Positions 1 through 7,238 of a DNA stretch of 18,798 nt are shown here, in pieces. Within the stretch, counting starts at the first letter, position 1. Each line of letters begins with the position of its first letter. This DNA comes from Christensenella sp. UBA7102. GTDB taxonomy: Bacteria > Bacillota > Clostridia > Christensenellales > UBA1750. Under the pieces are notes generated by a model that saw only the letters and a list, made by a program, of their open reading frames with translations, was not told the origin of the DNA and made no database searches. The stretch covers positions 1 to 18,798 of the forward strand of contig DKYK01000051.1 in NCBI GenBank assembly GCA_002492415.1. Direction: 5' to 3'. A program made the translations under genes and the position numbers.

Positions 1-1
1 T

Positions 2-178
2 GAATACCACTGCGCGCACTCCTATTGGACGTACAGTGAGACGGCGACGGCGATATTCGGGGCGGCGGGCCAGCAGGCTGCCGCGCAGGTGCTGAAGGAC
101 TTCGCGCAGGAGTACGGCGAACAGCTGGCGGATACCCTCGTCGGCTACCGGGATGTCAACTTTGACGTGGCGCAGTGA
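2..178 (+). CDS. C-terminal fragment of an unidentified protein
   Basis: This frame is open from the window edge to TGA at 176-178 and gives the last 58 residues of a protein whose start lies upstream. The fragment begins EYHCAHSYWTYSE and continues as an Ala/Gln-rich, probably helical stretch that ends in NFDVAQ. I see no signal, membrane segment or motif that I can assign to a family. The MazG-like gene starts 19 nt after the stop behind its own Shine-Dalgarno site, so the two are probably co-transcribed. The call rests on the open frame, the codon use, which resembles that of the neighbours, and the tight spacing. The function is unknown. Confidence 0.6.
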   Translation, partial: EYHCAHSYWTYSETATAIFGAAGQQAAAQVLKDFAQEYGEQLADTLVGYRDVNFDVAQ

Positions 179-197
179 GCGGAAGGGAGAATGGACG

Positions 198-524
198 ATG
201 GATGGACTGGACTTTGACACCATTATCCGCTGCCAGCAGGCACTGCAGGAAAAATACCGCGATAAATGGGGCGGGCTGACGGAGAAGAGTGCGCGCAACC
301 AGTTGCTGTGGATGGTGGCCGAGACCGGCGAGGTGGCGGACATCATGAAGAAAAAGGGCGATGAACGCATCCTGCACGACGAGGAAGTGCGCAGGCATTT
401 TGTGGAGGAGATGTGCGACGTGCTGATGTACTTTGGCGACATCATGCTCTGCTATGGCATCACGCCGGAGGAGCTGGGCACGGCGTTCGCGCAGAAATAC
501 GAGACGAACATGAAGCGCTGGTAG
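198..524 (+). CDS. MazG-like nucleotide pyrophosphohydrolase
   Basis: The gene encodes a 108-residue, all-alpha protein of the MazG/NTP-PPase type, which hydrolyses nucleoside triphosphates to monophosphate and pyrophosphate, often as a house-cleaning enzyme. The metal-binding pattern is visible as E42-x2-E45 (AETGEVADIM) followed by E71-x2-D74 (EEMCDVLMY), the E-x2-E ... E-x2-D arrangement of the family. The length fits a single-domain MazG-like protein rather than the double-domain form. ATG198 was chosen because GGAAGGGAG at 181-189 lies 8 nt upstream; a longer reading from 153 would overlap the preceding gene. It sits between the upstream fragment and a nitrilase-family gene in one direction with short gaps. 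The natural substrate cannot be read from the sequence. Confidence 0.85.
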   Translation: MDGLDFDTIIRCQQALQEKYRDKWGGLTEKSARNQLLWMVAETGEVADIMKKKGDERILHDEEVRRHFVEEMCDVLMYFGDIMLCYGITPEELGTAFAQKYETNMKRW

Positions 525-564
525 AGAGGAGCGGAGCACGCGTTCGGGATGAGGTGAAGTGGGC

Positions 565-1341
565 ATGAGGTTTGCTGTGTATCCCTTCGCCAGCGGCGCA
601 GACGTGCAGAAAAATCTGGGCGTGATGCTGCGCGCGATGGAGCTTGCAGCGGCGCAGGGCGCACAGCTGCTGGTGTTCCACGAGTGCGCGCTGTGCGGCT
701 ATCCGCCCATTGAATGCGATATAAATACAACGGATTTTGCACAGATCGAAGCGGCGCTGCAGCGCATCGCGCAGCGGGCGGCGCGGCTGCATCTGTGCAC
801 GGCAGTGGGTACAGTGCGCTCTGAGGCGGGAAAACGGTACAATTCCTTGGTTCTGCTGGGCGCGGACGGGTCGCGCATCGGACGATATGACAAGCGGGCG
901 CTATGGGGCTGGGACGAGGAGAGTTTCGCGCCCGGCAGCCTGCCTGGCGCATTCGACATCGGCGGGCTGCGCGTGGGCTTCCGTATCTGTTTTGACGTGC
1001 GGTTCCCTGAGCTGTTCCAGCCGCTGTTTGCGGAAGGGGTGGACCTGTGTTTCGTGTGCTTCTCCGACACATCGGAAGCGCCCGATCCGGAGCGCATGGA
1101 AATCATCCGCGCGCACCTGAGGACGCGGGCGGTGGAGAATGTGATGACGATGGCATCTGTCAACAGCCTGTCGCGCTGCCCCACGGCGCCGACGGCGGTG
1201 TTCGATCCCGACGGGCGCGTGCGCTGCGAGCAGATCGGCGAGGGGCTGCTCGTCTGCGATGCGGACAGGACGGAGCCGGACTTTGGCAGGCGCGGGCGGC
1301 GCGTCAATCGCGCGCGCCTGCTGGGATTGTATCAGAGCTGA
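565..1341 (+). CDS. Carbon-nitrogen hydrolase (nitrilase superfamily)
   Basis: This is a 258-residue cytoplasmic hydrolase of the nitrilase superfamily, whose members cleave non-peptide C-N bonds such as amides and carbamoyl groups. The catalytic Glu-Lys-Cys triad is visible: E40 in FHECALCGYPP, K110 in GRYDKRALWG and C142 in GFRICFDVRFPE. The length is normal for a single-domain amidohydrolase, and I see no fused synthetase or acyltransferase domain. ATG565 is preferred over GTG559 because GAGGTG at 551-556 is 8 nt upstream of the ATG but only 2 nt from the GTG. The gene follows the MazG-like gene by 40 nt, so it is probably in the same operon. Its last 10 bp overlap the end of the convergent P-loop gene. 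The substrate is unknown. Confidence 0.88.
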   Translation: MRFAVYPFASGADVQKNLGVMLRAMELAAAQGAQLLVFHECALCGYPPIECDINTTDFAQIEAALQRIAQRAARLHLCTAVGTVRSEAGKRYNSLVLLGADGSRIGRYDKRALWGWDEESFAPGSLPGAFDIGGLRVGFRICFDVRFPELFQPLFAEGVDLCFVCFSDTSEAPDPERMEIIRAHLRTRAVENVMTMASVNSLSRCPTAPTAVFDPDGRVRCEQIGEGLLVCDADRTEPDFGRRGRRVNRARLLGLYQS

Positions 1342-1994
1342 AAATGTGTCTCCAAGGCGCGCAGGGCTTCGTCCTGCGTGCTTTTTTCCGTCCGGACATA
1401 GGTGAAAAAGCCGGAAGAGGCGTACTCGTCATAGTGCTCGGGGCTGTTGATTTGCTCGAGGATGCGGCGGTAGTTGGCCAGCGCGGCGTCTGGGTCAGGC
1501 ATGGCGAGCAGCTGCCGGTAAAGGAACTGTTTTTCCGCATCAGGACGGTCGAAGAAGCGCTCGACGGACATGCGCTGCGGACAGACCATCACCGCGACAT
1601 GATGGGGGGAAGCGACGGCGCGAAGCGTTTCCAGTGGAATGTTGGTGTCCACAAACAGCTTTTTGTCCTGCGCAGCCAGCTGCGTGAGCAGCAGCAGTTC
1701 CATCTCCGCCGCCTCGCGCGAACAGCCTGTGATCCAGGCGTCATACTGCTCGGGTGTGCGCGAAAGGAACTCCGACCAGCCGCCCATGGTGGAAAAGTAA
1801 CTCAGGTTGGGCTGATGCTCCGGATCAATGGCAGCAGAGAGCGCGTCGTGGTAATTTTCGCCGCAGCAGATGCCGCCGTGGCGCTCGGCGAGCAGGCGCG
1901 CCGCGGTGGACTTGCCCGCATAGGCCGTGCCGGTGATGAAGTAGGCGCCCCGCAAAAGGTAGCGCAGGAGATTGGCTTCGATCTCGATCTTCAT
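1332..1994 (-). CDS. P-loop kinase-like protein of unknown substrate
   Basis: The 220-residue product carries an N-terminal Walker A motif, G22-TAYAG-KST (K28), directly after a beta strand (RGAYFITG). This is typical of small P-loop kinases and AAA-type nucleotide-binding proteins. A second hydrophobic strand ending in Asp (KKLFVDTNIP, about residue 115) could be the Walker B or substrate-binding strand. There is no signal peptide or membrane helix, so it should be cytoplasmic. A site GGAAAGG lies 8 nt before the ATG. It lies 66 nt downstream of the ThuA-domain gene in the same direction, with a hairpin between them, and may be co-transcribed. The fold class is fairly certain; the phosphorylated substrate is not identified. 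Confidence 0.75.
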   Translation of the reverse strand: MKIEIEANLLRYLLRGAYFITGTAYAGKSTAARLLAERHGGICCGENYHDALSAAIDPEHQPNLSYFSTMGGWSEFLSRTPEQYDAWITGCSREAAEMELLLLTQLAAQDKKLFVDTNIPLETLRAVASPHHVAVMVCPQRMSVERFFDRPDAEKQFLYRQLLAMPDPDAALANYRRILEQINSPEHYDEYASSGFFTYVRTEKSTQDEALRALETHFQL

Positions 1995-2020
1995 AAGTAA
2001 TGCCTTTCCATATAAACCAG

Positions 2021-2048
2021 GGCCCCTCGCAGGCTGGTGCGAAGGGCC
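2021..2048 (-). terminator. GC-rich hairpin between two minus-strand genes
   Basis: The arms 2021-2031 and 2038-2048 (GGCCCCTCGCA and TGCGAAGGGCC) pair over 11 positions with one mismatch around a 6-nt loop, starting 12 nt after the ThuA-domain stop codon. The minus-strand sequence after the hairpin (CTGGTTTATA) lacks a proper T-run. It may therefore be a weak terminator, or a stem that protects or partly attenuates the message before the kinase-like gene. Confidence 0.45.
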
Positions 2049-2060
2049 GGGAGAGGGGAT

Positions 2061-2798
2061 TTACTTGTGGTCGGGATACTCGTGGATGGGTTCGACAGAG
2101 GGCTGCCAGCCGGTGGTATAGGCATAGGACTCCGCAGGAGCCGCCCAGCGCACCGCGTTGGTGATGACGGTCTGCACTTCCTTCTGGTAGTAGACGGGGA
2201 AGGTCTCGTGGCCGGGCTGGAAGTAGAAGATGCGGCCGCCGCGCACAAAGCAGCAGCCGGAGCGGAATACTTCTCCGCCGGGATGCCAGGAGATGAACAC
2301 CAGCTGGTCAGGCTGGGGAATGTGGAACATCTCGCCGTAGGTCTCGTCGTGCGGAACCTCAAAGTAATCGCCGATGCCCTTTGCAATGGGATGGTTGGGG
2401 CTGGTGACCCACAGGCGCTGCATGTCGCCGTCCTCGCGCCAGCGCAGCATATCGGTGCGGGTGCCCAGCAGACGGGAAAAGGGCTTGGAGGCATGGCCGG
2501 AATGCAGGCAGATGAAGCCCATGCCGTCGTTGACGCGCTGGCAGACCTTGCTGACGACGGCGTCGTCCACCTCGTGATGATGCGCATGGCCCCACCACAA
2601 CAGCACATCGGTGCCCGCGAGCACTTCGTCGGTCAGGCCGTGCTCCGGTTCGTCGAGCGTGGCGGTGCGGACGACCATGTCCTCATTTTTGCCTAGGAAG
2701 TCGGCGATGGCGCCGTGAATGCCGTTGGGGTAGAGAGCGGCAACCTCGGGCATCTCCTTTTCGTGACGGAATTCATTCCAAACGGTTACGCGAATCAT
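2061..2798 (-). CDS. ThuA-domain (trehalose utilisation-like) protein
   Basis: The 245-residue product fits the ThuA family, which has a class I glutamine amidotransferase-like fold and is linked to sugar metabolism in rhizobia. Visible features are the starting strand MIRVTVWNEFRHEK, the segment DVLLWWGHAHHHEV (about residues 64-77), GFICLHSGHASKPF (94-107), and the late GGRIFYFQPGHETFPVYY (187-204), in the usual family order. The length matches stand-alone ThuA proteins. There is no signal peptide, so it is cytoplasmic. AAGGAGG sits 8 nt before the ATG, and a promoter is visible at 2834-2862. The next gene downstream is a P-loop kinase-like protein. The enzymatic activity of this family is poorly defined, so trehalose should not be taken as the substrate. 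Confidence 0.87.
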   Translation of the reverse strand: MIRVTVWNEFRHEKEMPEVAALYPNGIHGAIADFLGKNEDMVVRTATLDEPEHGLTDEVLAGTDVLLWWGHAHHHEVDDAVVSKVCQRVNDGMGFICLHSGHASKPFSRLLGTRTDMLRWREDGDMQRLWVTSPNHPIAKGIGDYFEVPHDETYGEMFHIPQPDQLVFISWHPGGEVFRSGCCFVRGGRIFYFQPGHETFPVYYQKEVQTVITNAVRWAAPAESYAYTTGWQPSVEPIHEYPDHK

Positions 2799-2833
2799 GG
2801 AATCGGCCTCCTTGTGGCGTGATTTGTACTTGT

Positions 2834-2862
2834 ATTATAGCGGGTTTTGACAAAATTGTATA
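2834..2862 (-). promoter_or_regulatory. SigA-type promoter for the ThuA-domain gene
   Basis: On the minus strand, TATACA (2857-2862) and a perfect TATAAT (2834-2839) are separated by 17 bp. Transcription would start near 2827 and give a short leader of about 30 nt with an AAGGAGG site. The -35 box matches at four of six positions. Confidence 0.6.
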
Positions 2863-2883
2863 GGTCCGTGCGGCAGAGTGCTG

Positions 2884-2911
2884 AGAGATTTCTCGCTCCG
2901 CTCGAAATGAC
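2884..2911. repeat. Copy of a dispersed 'SFRAEREIS'-type intergenic repeat
   Basis: The core GATTTCTCGCTCCGCTCGAA, followed by ATGAC, has ATTTC/GAAAT ends that can pair around a GC-rich centre. Read on the minus strand it gives the residues SFRAEREIS. I recall this peptide as a common spurious translation in clostridial genomes, produced by a short non-coding repeat. Only one copy is present here. It sits between two divergent promoters, where an untranslated element would be tolerated. I infer a non-coding mobile or REP-like element. Confidence 0.55.
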
Positions 2912-2970
2912 TGTGTCGGGGCACTGCACTGCGTTTGCAGGATGCAGCGTCTGTTTATGCAGTTTCTTGG

Positions 2971-2999
2971 TTGACGGATGCGGCTCAATGCGGTATTAT
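2971..2999 (+). promoter_or_regulatory. SigA-type promoter for the hydratase gene
   Basis: TTGACG (2971-2976) and TATTAT (2994-2999) are 17 bp apart. Each differs from the consensus at one position. The start would fall near 3006, leaving a leader of about 26 nt that contains the AAAGGGG ribosome site. Confidence 0.7.
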
Positions 3000-3031
3000 G
3001 AAGGTAAGGACGTTTGAAAGGGGCAGATCCG

Positions 3032-5254
3032 ATGATCGCATGTTATCCCGGTTTGTATAAGTATGAAAACGGCACGTTTGCAAAGACCGACTGTGCCCGC
3101 GGCAGGGAAAAGACGATGGCGCATGCCATCCTCACGGCGCACAATACCTCGGGAGAGGATAAACAGCTCAAGATCAAATTTGACGGCATGGCGTCGCACG
3201 ACATTACGTACGTCGGCATCATCCAGACGGCGCGCGCATCGGGCATGAAAAAGTTCCCATTGCCCTATGTGCTGACCAACTGCCATAACTCGCTGTGCGC
3301 GGTGGGCGGTACCATCAACGAGGACGACCATCTCTTCGGCCTGTCCGCGGCGAAGAAGTACGGCGGTATTTACGTGCCCGCTCACCAGGCAGTCATCCAC
3401 CAGTACATGCGCGAGCGCATGGCGGGTTGCGGCAAGATGCTGCTGGGCTCCGACTCGCATACCCGCTATGGCGCGCTGGGCACTATGGGCGTGGGAGAGG
3501 GAGGACCCGAGCTGGTCAAGCAGCTGTGTGAAAAGACCTATGATATCGCCTATCCGGACGTCGTCGCCATCCATCTGACGGGCAAGCCCGTGCGCGGCGT
3601 CGGCCCGCAGGATGTGGCGCTGGCCATCATTCGCGCGGTGTTTGCTTCCGGCTTTGTCAAAAACAAGGTGATGGAATTCGTAGGCGAGGGCATCGGCAAT
3701 ATTTCTGTGGAATACCGCAACGGCATCGATGTAATGACCACAGAGACCACCTGCCTGAGCTCCATTTGGGAGACGGACGAGAGGGTGCGCGGGTGGTACG
3801 AGACGCATCTGCGCTCCGAGGAGTACAAAGAACTGCATCCGCAGGAGGGCGCGGTCTACGACGGACTGGTGGAAGTGGACCTGAGCGCGGTGGAGCCCAT
3901 GATCGCGCTGCCTTTCCACCCTTCCAATGCCTACACCATCCGCGAGTTCCGCGAGAATGCGCAGGAGCTGCTGGCCAAGGTGGAGCAGGAGGCGCGCGGC
4001 ATGATGGACGAAAAGTACCCCATGCCCCATCTGACCGACAAGGTCAGGGAGGGCCAGGTCTATGTCGAGCAGGGCGTCGTGGCGGGCTGCTCTGGCGGTA
4101 CGTTTGAGAACATCATGACCATGACGGACATCATGCGCGGCAAGAGCATCGGCGCGGATGCTTTCACCATGAGCTTGTATCCCGCCAGCCAGCCGCAGTT
4201 CATCGAGCTGATGAAGAACGGAGCGGCGGCAGATCTTGCAGCCGCGGGCGTCGTGCTGCGTTCGGCCTTCTGCGGGCCGTGCTTCGGCGCGGGCGATGTA
4301 CCGGCCAACGGCGGCCTGTCCATCCGCCATGCAACGCGCAATTTCCCCAACCGCGAGGGCGCAAAGCCCGCCAACGGCCAGATGGCCTACGTCGCGCTGA
4401 TGGACGCGCGCTCCATTGCGGCTACTGCCGTCAACGGAGGCAGGCTCACCGCCGCGACCGAGATTGAGCTGCCCGAGGAAAAGGAGTACGCCTATCATTA
4501 CGACCCCACCCTCTACGGCAATCGCGTCTATGAGGGATGGGGCAAAGCGCAGCCTGACGAGGAGCTGGTGTTTGGCCCCAACATCGCCGATTGGCCTGAG
4601 CAGATCGCGTTGCCCGACAATCTGGTGATGGAGGTGGCGTCCGCCATTTACGACCCTGTGACCACGACCGACGAGCTGATCCCGTCAGGCGAGACGTCCT
4701 CTTACCGCTCCAATCCTCTCAAGCTGTCCGAGTTCGCGCTGTCCCGCAAGGATCCGCAGTACGTGGGCCGCGCCAAGGCGATCAAAGCGCTGGAGCTATC
4801 CCGTAGAGTGGGCGCGCCCGATGCGCGGGCGCAGGAACTGCTGGAAAAGGCGGGCTGCGAGGCAAAGGACACCGGCATCGGTTCGCTGGTATTCGCACTC
4901 AAGCCGGGCGACGGTTCTGCGCGTGAGCAGGCGGCCTCCTGCCAGCGCGTGCTGGGCGGGTGCGCCAACATCGCCGCGGAGTATGCGACCAAGCGCTACC
5001 GCAGCAACGTGGTCAACTGGGGCATGCTGCCCTTCATCCTCAAGGATGCGGCGAGCTCCGGCATTCAGGCGGGAGATATTGTTGTGATCAAGGGCATCCG
5101 CACGGCGCTGGAAAACGAGCGGTACGACGCCATTCCTGCCACGGTGATTTCCAAAGCAGGCGAGCGCAGCATCGCGCTCAGTCTGCCGGCGATGACGGCC
5201 GACGAACGCGACATCATATTGGCCGGCTGCCTCATCAATTATTACGCAAAATAG
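3032..5254 (+). CDS. Aconitase-family hydratase (YbhJ-like)
   Basis: The 740-residue protein belongs to the aconitase/isopropylmalate isomerase superfamily, [4Fe-4S] enzymes that dehydrate and rehydrate hydroxy-acids. The three cluster cysteines are visible: C353 in AGCSGGTFEN, and C414 and C417 in FCGPCFGAGD. The substrate-site segment GSDSHTRYGALG (D141, H143) is also present. The C-terminal swivel domain shows KRYRSNVVNWGMLPF, the counterpart of the aconitase RSN...GMLPL segment. The Cys353 surroundings differ from the classical GSCTNS, so the substrate may not be citrate; length and style resemble E. coli YbhJ. ATG3032 has AAAGGGG 8 nt upstream, better placed than TTG3014. The gene stands alone, with a promoter at 2971-2999 and a terminator at 5277-5308, so no neighbour names its pathway. 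Confidence 0.88.
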   Translation: MIACYPGLYKYENGTFAKTDCARGREKTMAHAILTAHNTSGEDKQLKIKFDGMASHDITYVGIIQTARASGMKKFPLPYVLTNCHNSLCAVGGTINEDDHLFGLSAAKKYGGIYVPAHQAVIHQYMRERMAGCGKMLLGSDSHTRYGALGTMGVGEGGPELVKQLCEKTYDIAYPDVVAIHLTGKPVRGVGPQDVALAIIRAVFASGFVKNKVMEFVGEGIGNISVEYRNGIDVMTTETTCLSSIWETDERVRGWYETHLRSEEYKELHPQEGAVYDGLVEVDLSAVEPMIALPFHPSNAYTIREFRENAQELLAKVEQEARGMMDEKYPMPHLTDKVREGQVYVEQGVVAGCSGGTFENIMTMTDIMRGKSIGADAFTMSLYPASQPQFIELMKNGAAADLAAAGVVLRSAFCGPCFGAGDVPANGGLSIRHATRNFPNREGAKPANGQMAYVALMDARSIAATAVNGGRLTAATEIELPEEKEYAYHYDPTLYGNRVYEGWGKAQPDEELVFGPNIADWPEQIALPDNLVMEVASAIYDPVTTTDELIPSGETSSYRSNPLKLSEFALSRKDPQYVGRAKAIKALELSRRVGAPDARAQELLEKAGCEAKDTGIGSLVFALKPGDGSAREQAASCQRVLGGCANIAAEYATKRYRSNVVNWGMLPFILKDAASSGIQAGDIVVIKGIRTALENERYDAIPATVISKAGERSIALSLPAMTADERDIILAGCLINYYAK

Positions 5255-5276
5255 TTTTTGAATTAAATCTTCTTCA

Positions 5277-5308
5277 AAACCCTGTTCGGAAATTGCCGGG
5301 CGGGGTTT
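5277..5308 (+). terminator. Terminator hairpin after the hydratase gene
   Basis: A 13-bp stem that includes three G-T pairs (5277-5289 with 5296-5308) closes a 6-nt loop, starting 22 nt after the hydratase stop. The following GCCTTTATC is only moderately T-rich, so termination may be incomplete. Confidence 0.65.
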
Positions 5309-5357
5309 GCCTTTATCATCAGCTTTAACAAAATATTCATAGAAACCCCCGTGGTTA

Positions 5358-5386
5358 TTGACAGATGAATGAAATGAATATAAAAT
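5358..5386 (+). promoter_or_regulatory. Strong SigA-type promoter upstream of rny
   Basis: A perfect TTGACA (5358-5363) and TAAAAT (5381-5386) are separated by 17 bp in an A/T-rich stretch. With a start near 5393 the leader before rny would be about 230 nt. That is unusually long and carries a hairpin and a small ORF. Confidence 0.75.
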
Positions 5387-5521
5387 AGTACTAGTATGAC
5401 AGTGACCGTTTGGGAACATGTATATTTTTTATGGAATAGATAAAAAGTGAATCATAACCCTTCAGCTGTGTATGCGCCATGAGAGGAGTTTATAGGGTCA
5501 TTTCGTATTTTTTGCAGGATA

Positions 5522-5551
5522 CGCGCTCGTAAAAGTGTTGGAAGGAGCGCG
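5522..5551 (+). promoter_or_regulatory. Leader hairpin covering the Shine-Dalgarno site of the small upstream ORF
   Basis: CGCGCTC (5522-5528) is the exact reverse complement of GAGCGCG (5545-5551), with a 16-nt loop. The right arm overlaps the GGAAGGAG site (5540-5547) of the small ORF at 5556, so folding could limit ribosome access. There is no T-run, so it is not a terminator. A regulatory role is inferred. Confidence 0.4.
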
Positions 5552-5555
5552 CAAG

Positions 5556-5603
5556 GTGCGATTCGTGGTGTCAGACAGGCAGGCGGTCGGCTGTTTATCA
5601 TAA
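5556..5603 (+). CDS. Candidate 15-residue leader peptide upstream of rny
   Basis: A GTG start at 5556 is preceded by a strong site, GGAAGGAG at 5540-5547, with an 8-nt spacer. It opens a frame encoding MRFVVSDRQAVGCLS that ends with TAA at 5601-5603. The stop lies 3 nt before the rny ribosome site at 5607, a spacing compatible with translational coupling. No composition bias points to a classical amino-acid attenuator. The evidence is the site, spacing and position only, and a peptide this short could arise by chance. Confidence 0.35.
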   Translation: MRFVVSDRQAVGCLS

Positions 5604-5606
5604 ATT

Positions 5607-5613
5607 AAGGTGG
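5607..5613 (+). promoter_or_regulatory. Ribosome-binding site that decides the rny start
   Basis: AAGGTGG lies 8 nt upstream of TTG5622. The alternative GTG codons at 5610 and 5613 fall inside this site and are therefore unlikely starts. Confidence 0.7.
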
Positions 5614-5621
5614 TGAAACAG

Positions 5622-7175
5622 TTGGACAAGCTATTCTGGATTTTGGGAATCATTGTCGCAGCGGCCGGCGCTCTGTACGTTGGCTACGCCTTCGGCGGCA
5701 AGAAGATGAAGCAGGAAATCGAAGGCAAGATCGGCAAGACCGAGGACGCGATGAAGAAGCTCGTGGATGACGCCACGAACAAGGCGGAGGTGGTCAAAAA
5801 GGAAAAATTGCTCGAGGCAAAGGAAGAGATCCTTCGCCAGAAAACCGAAACGGAAAAAGAGCTGCGTGAGCGCCGGAATGAGACGCAACGCACCGAGCGC
5901 CGTCTGTTGCAGCGCGAAGAGATGCTCGACAAAAAGCTGGACAACCTGGAGGTGCGCGAAGAGGGGCTGAACAAGACCAGCCGCGAGCTGGAGCAGCGCG
6001 CCCAGGAAGTGGAGGCCATGCGTATCAAGCAGCAGAGTGAGCTGGAGCGCATCGCGCAGATGACCGCTGAGGAAGCGCGTCAGATCATCATGAACAACGT
6101 GCAGCGCGAAGCCTATCACGACGCGGCCGTAATGGTGCGCGAGATCGAGAGCAAGGCCAAGGACGAGGCGGACAAAAAGGCGAGAAATATCGTATCGCTC
6201 GCCATTCAGAAGTGTGCGGCCGATCATGTGGCGGAGACCACGGTTTCGGTCGTCAATCTGCCCAATGACGAGATGAAGGGGCGCATTATCGGCCGTGAGG
6301 GCCGCAATATCCGCGCACTGGAGACCGCTACGGGCATTGATCTGATCATTGACGACACGCCCGAGGCCGTCATCCTCTCCGGCTTTGACCCCATCCGCCG
6401 CGAGGTGGCGCGCATTGCGCTAGAAAAGCTCATCACCGATGGGCGCATCCATCCGGCGCGCATCGAGGAAATGGTGGAAAAGGCGCGCAAGGAAGTCGAT
6501 GCGCAGATGCGTGAGGCGGGCGAGCAGGCCGTGTTTGAGACGGGCGTGCATGGATTGCATCACGAGTTGGTGCGGCTCCTGGGTCGTATGAAGTTCCGCA
6601 CCTCTTATGGACAGAACGTGCTCAGGCACTCCATTGAGGTATCGCACCTGGCGGGCGTGATGGCCTCTGAGCTGGGGGCGGACGTGGCGCTGGCCAAGCG
6701 CGCGGGTCTGCTGCACGACATCGGCAAGTCCATCGATCATGACGTGGAGGGCACGCACATCCAGATCGGCGCAGATCTGGCCAAGAAATACCGCGAGAAT
6801 CCCGATGTGGTCAATGCCATTCAAAGCCATCATGGCGATGTGGAGCCGACCACCATCGAGGCGGTGCTCGTCGCCGCGGCGGACGCCATCTCCGGCGCAC
6901 GTCCCGGCGCACGCCGCGAGACGCTGGAGAGCTACATCAAGCGCCTGCAAAAGCTGGAGGAGATCGCCAACTCCTTTGACGGCGTGGAGAAGACCTTTGC
7001 CATCCAGGCGGGGCGCGAGGTGCGCGTCATTGTCAAGCCCGAAGAGGTCAACGACGCCGATTCCGTGCTGATCGCAAAGGATATCGCCAAGCGCATTGAG
7101 AAGGAGCTGGAGTATCCCGGCCAGATCAAGGTCAATGTCATTCGCGAGACGCGCGCAACGGAGTTTGCAAAGTAA
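5622..7175 (+). CDS. rny: Ribonuclease Y
   Basis: The gene encodes RNase Y, the membrane-anchored endoribonuclease that starts mRNA decay in many Firmicutes. The 517-residue product has the full architecture: an N-terminal membrane helix (about residues 4-24, FWILGIIVAAAGALYVGYAF), a long charged coiled coil (about 30-190), a KH RNA-binding domain with GRIIGREGRN near residues 222-231, and an HD phosphodiesterase domain with the LLHDIGK motif (H365, D366). The length is normal for the family. TTG5622 was chosen from the position of AAGGTGG at 5607-5613, giving the N-terminus MDKLFWILG. It has its own promoter (5358-5386) and a strong terminator (7192-7222), so it appears monocistronic apart from the small leader ORF. 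The hydratase gene upstream is not functionally related as far as I can see. Confidence 0.97.
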   Translation: MDKLFWILGIIVAAAGALYVGYAFGGKKMKQEIEGKIGKTEDAMKKLVDDATNKAEVVKKEKLLEAKEEILRQKTETEKELRERRNETQRTERRLLQREEMLDKKLDNLEVREEGLNKTSRELEQRAQEVEAMRIKQQSELERIAQMTAEEARQIIMNNVQREAYHDAAVMVREIESKAKDEADKKARNIVSLAIQKCAADHVAETTVSVVNLPNDEMKGRIIGREGRNIRALETATGIDLIIDDTPEAVILSGFDPIRREVARIALEKLITDGRIHPARIEEMVEKARKEVDAQMREAGEQAVFETGVHGLHHELVRLLGRMKFRTSYGQNVLRHSIEVSHLAGVMASELGADVALAKRAGLLHDIGKSIDHDVEGTHIQIGADLAKKYRENPDVVNAIQSHHGDVEPTTIEAVLVAAADAISGARPGARRETLESYIKRLQKLEEIANSFDGVEKTFAIQAGREVRVIVKPEEVNDADSVLIAKDIAKRIEKELEYPGQIKVNVIRETRATEFAK

Positions 7176-7191
7176 GGGAATATACAGAAAA

Positions 7192-7222
7192 GGAACGATC
7201 GGAAGAGGATCGTTCCTTTTTT
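7192..7222. terminator. Bidirectional intrinsic terminator between rny and the lipoprotein gene
   Basis: GGAACGATC (7192-7200) and GATCGTTCC (7208-7216) form a perfect 9-bp stem with a 7-nt loop, followed by six T on the plus strand. Four A residues precede the hairpin across 7188-7191, so the minus-strand transcript also ends in a short T-run. It serves both convergent genes. Confidence 0.92.
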
Positions 7223-7238
7223 GTGCAAAGGAGAAAAG

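Noticed and set aside
1047..2000. 317-codon plus-strand frame spanning the nitrilase end and the P-loop gene
   Set aside because: It overlaps two well-supported genes in other frames and has no motif or ribosome site that I could see.
2847..2852. Plus-strand TTGACA as part of a second promoter toward the hydratase
   Set aside because: There is no -10-like hexamer 16-18 bp downstream. The promoter at 2971-2999 fits well.
2996..4498. 500-codon open frame on the minus strand opposite the hydratase gene
   Set aside because: It lies wholly antisense to a gene with clear aconitase motifs, and its translation is Arg/His/Ala-rich without domains. Long antisense frames are expected in GC-rich coding DNA.
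5418..5450. 10-codon frame MYIFYGIDKK in the rny leader
   Set aside because: There is only a weak GGGA before the ATG, at poor spacing, so the frame is likely chance.
5479..5532. 17-codon frame in the rny leader that ends within the hairpin left arm
   Set aside because: No ribosome site precedes the ATG. The GTG frame at 5556 is better supported.
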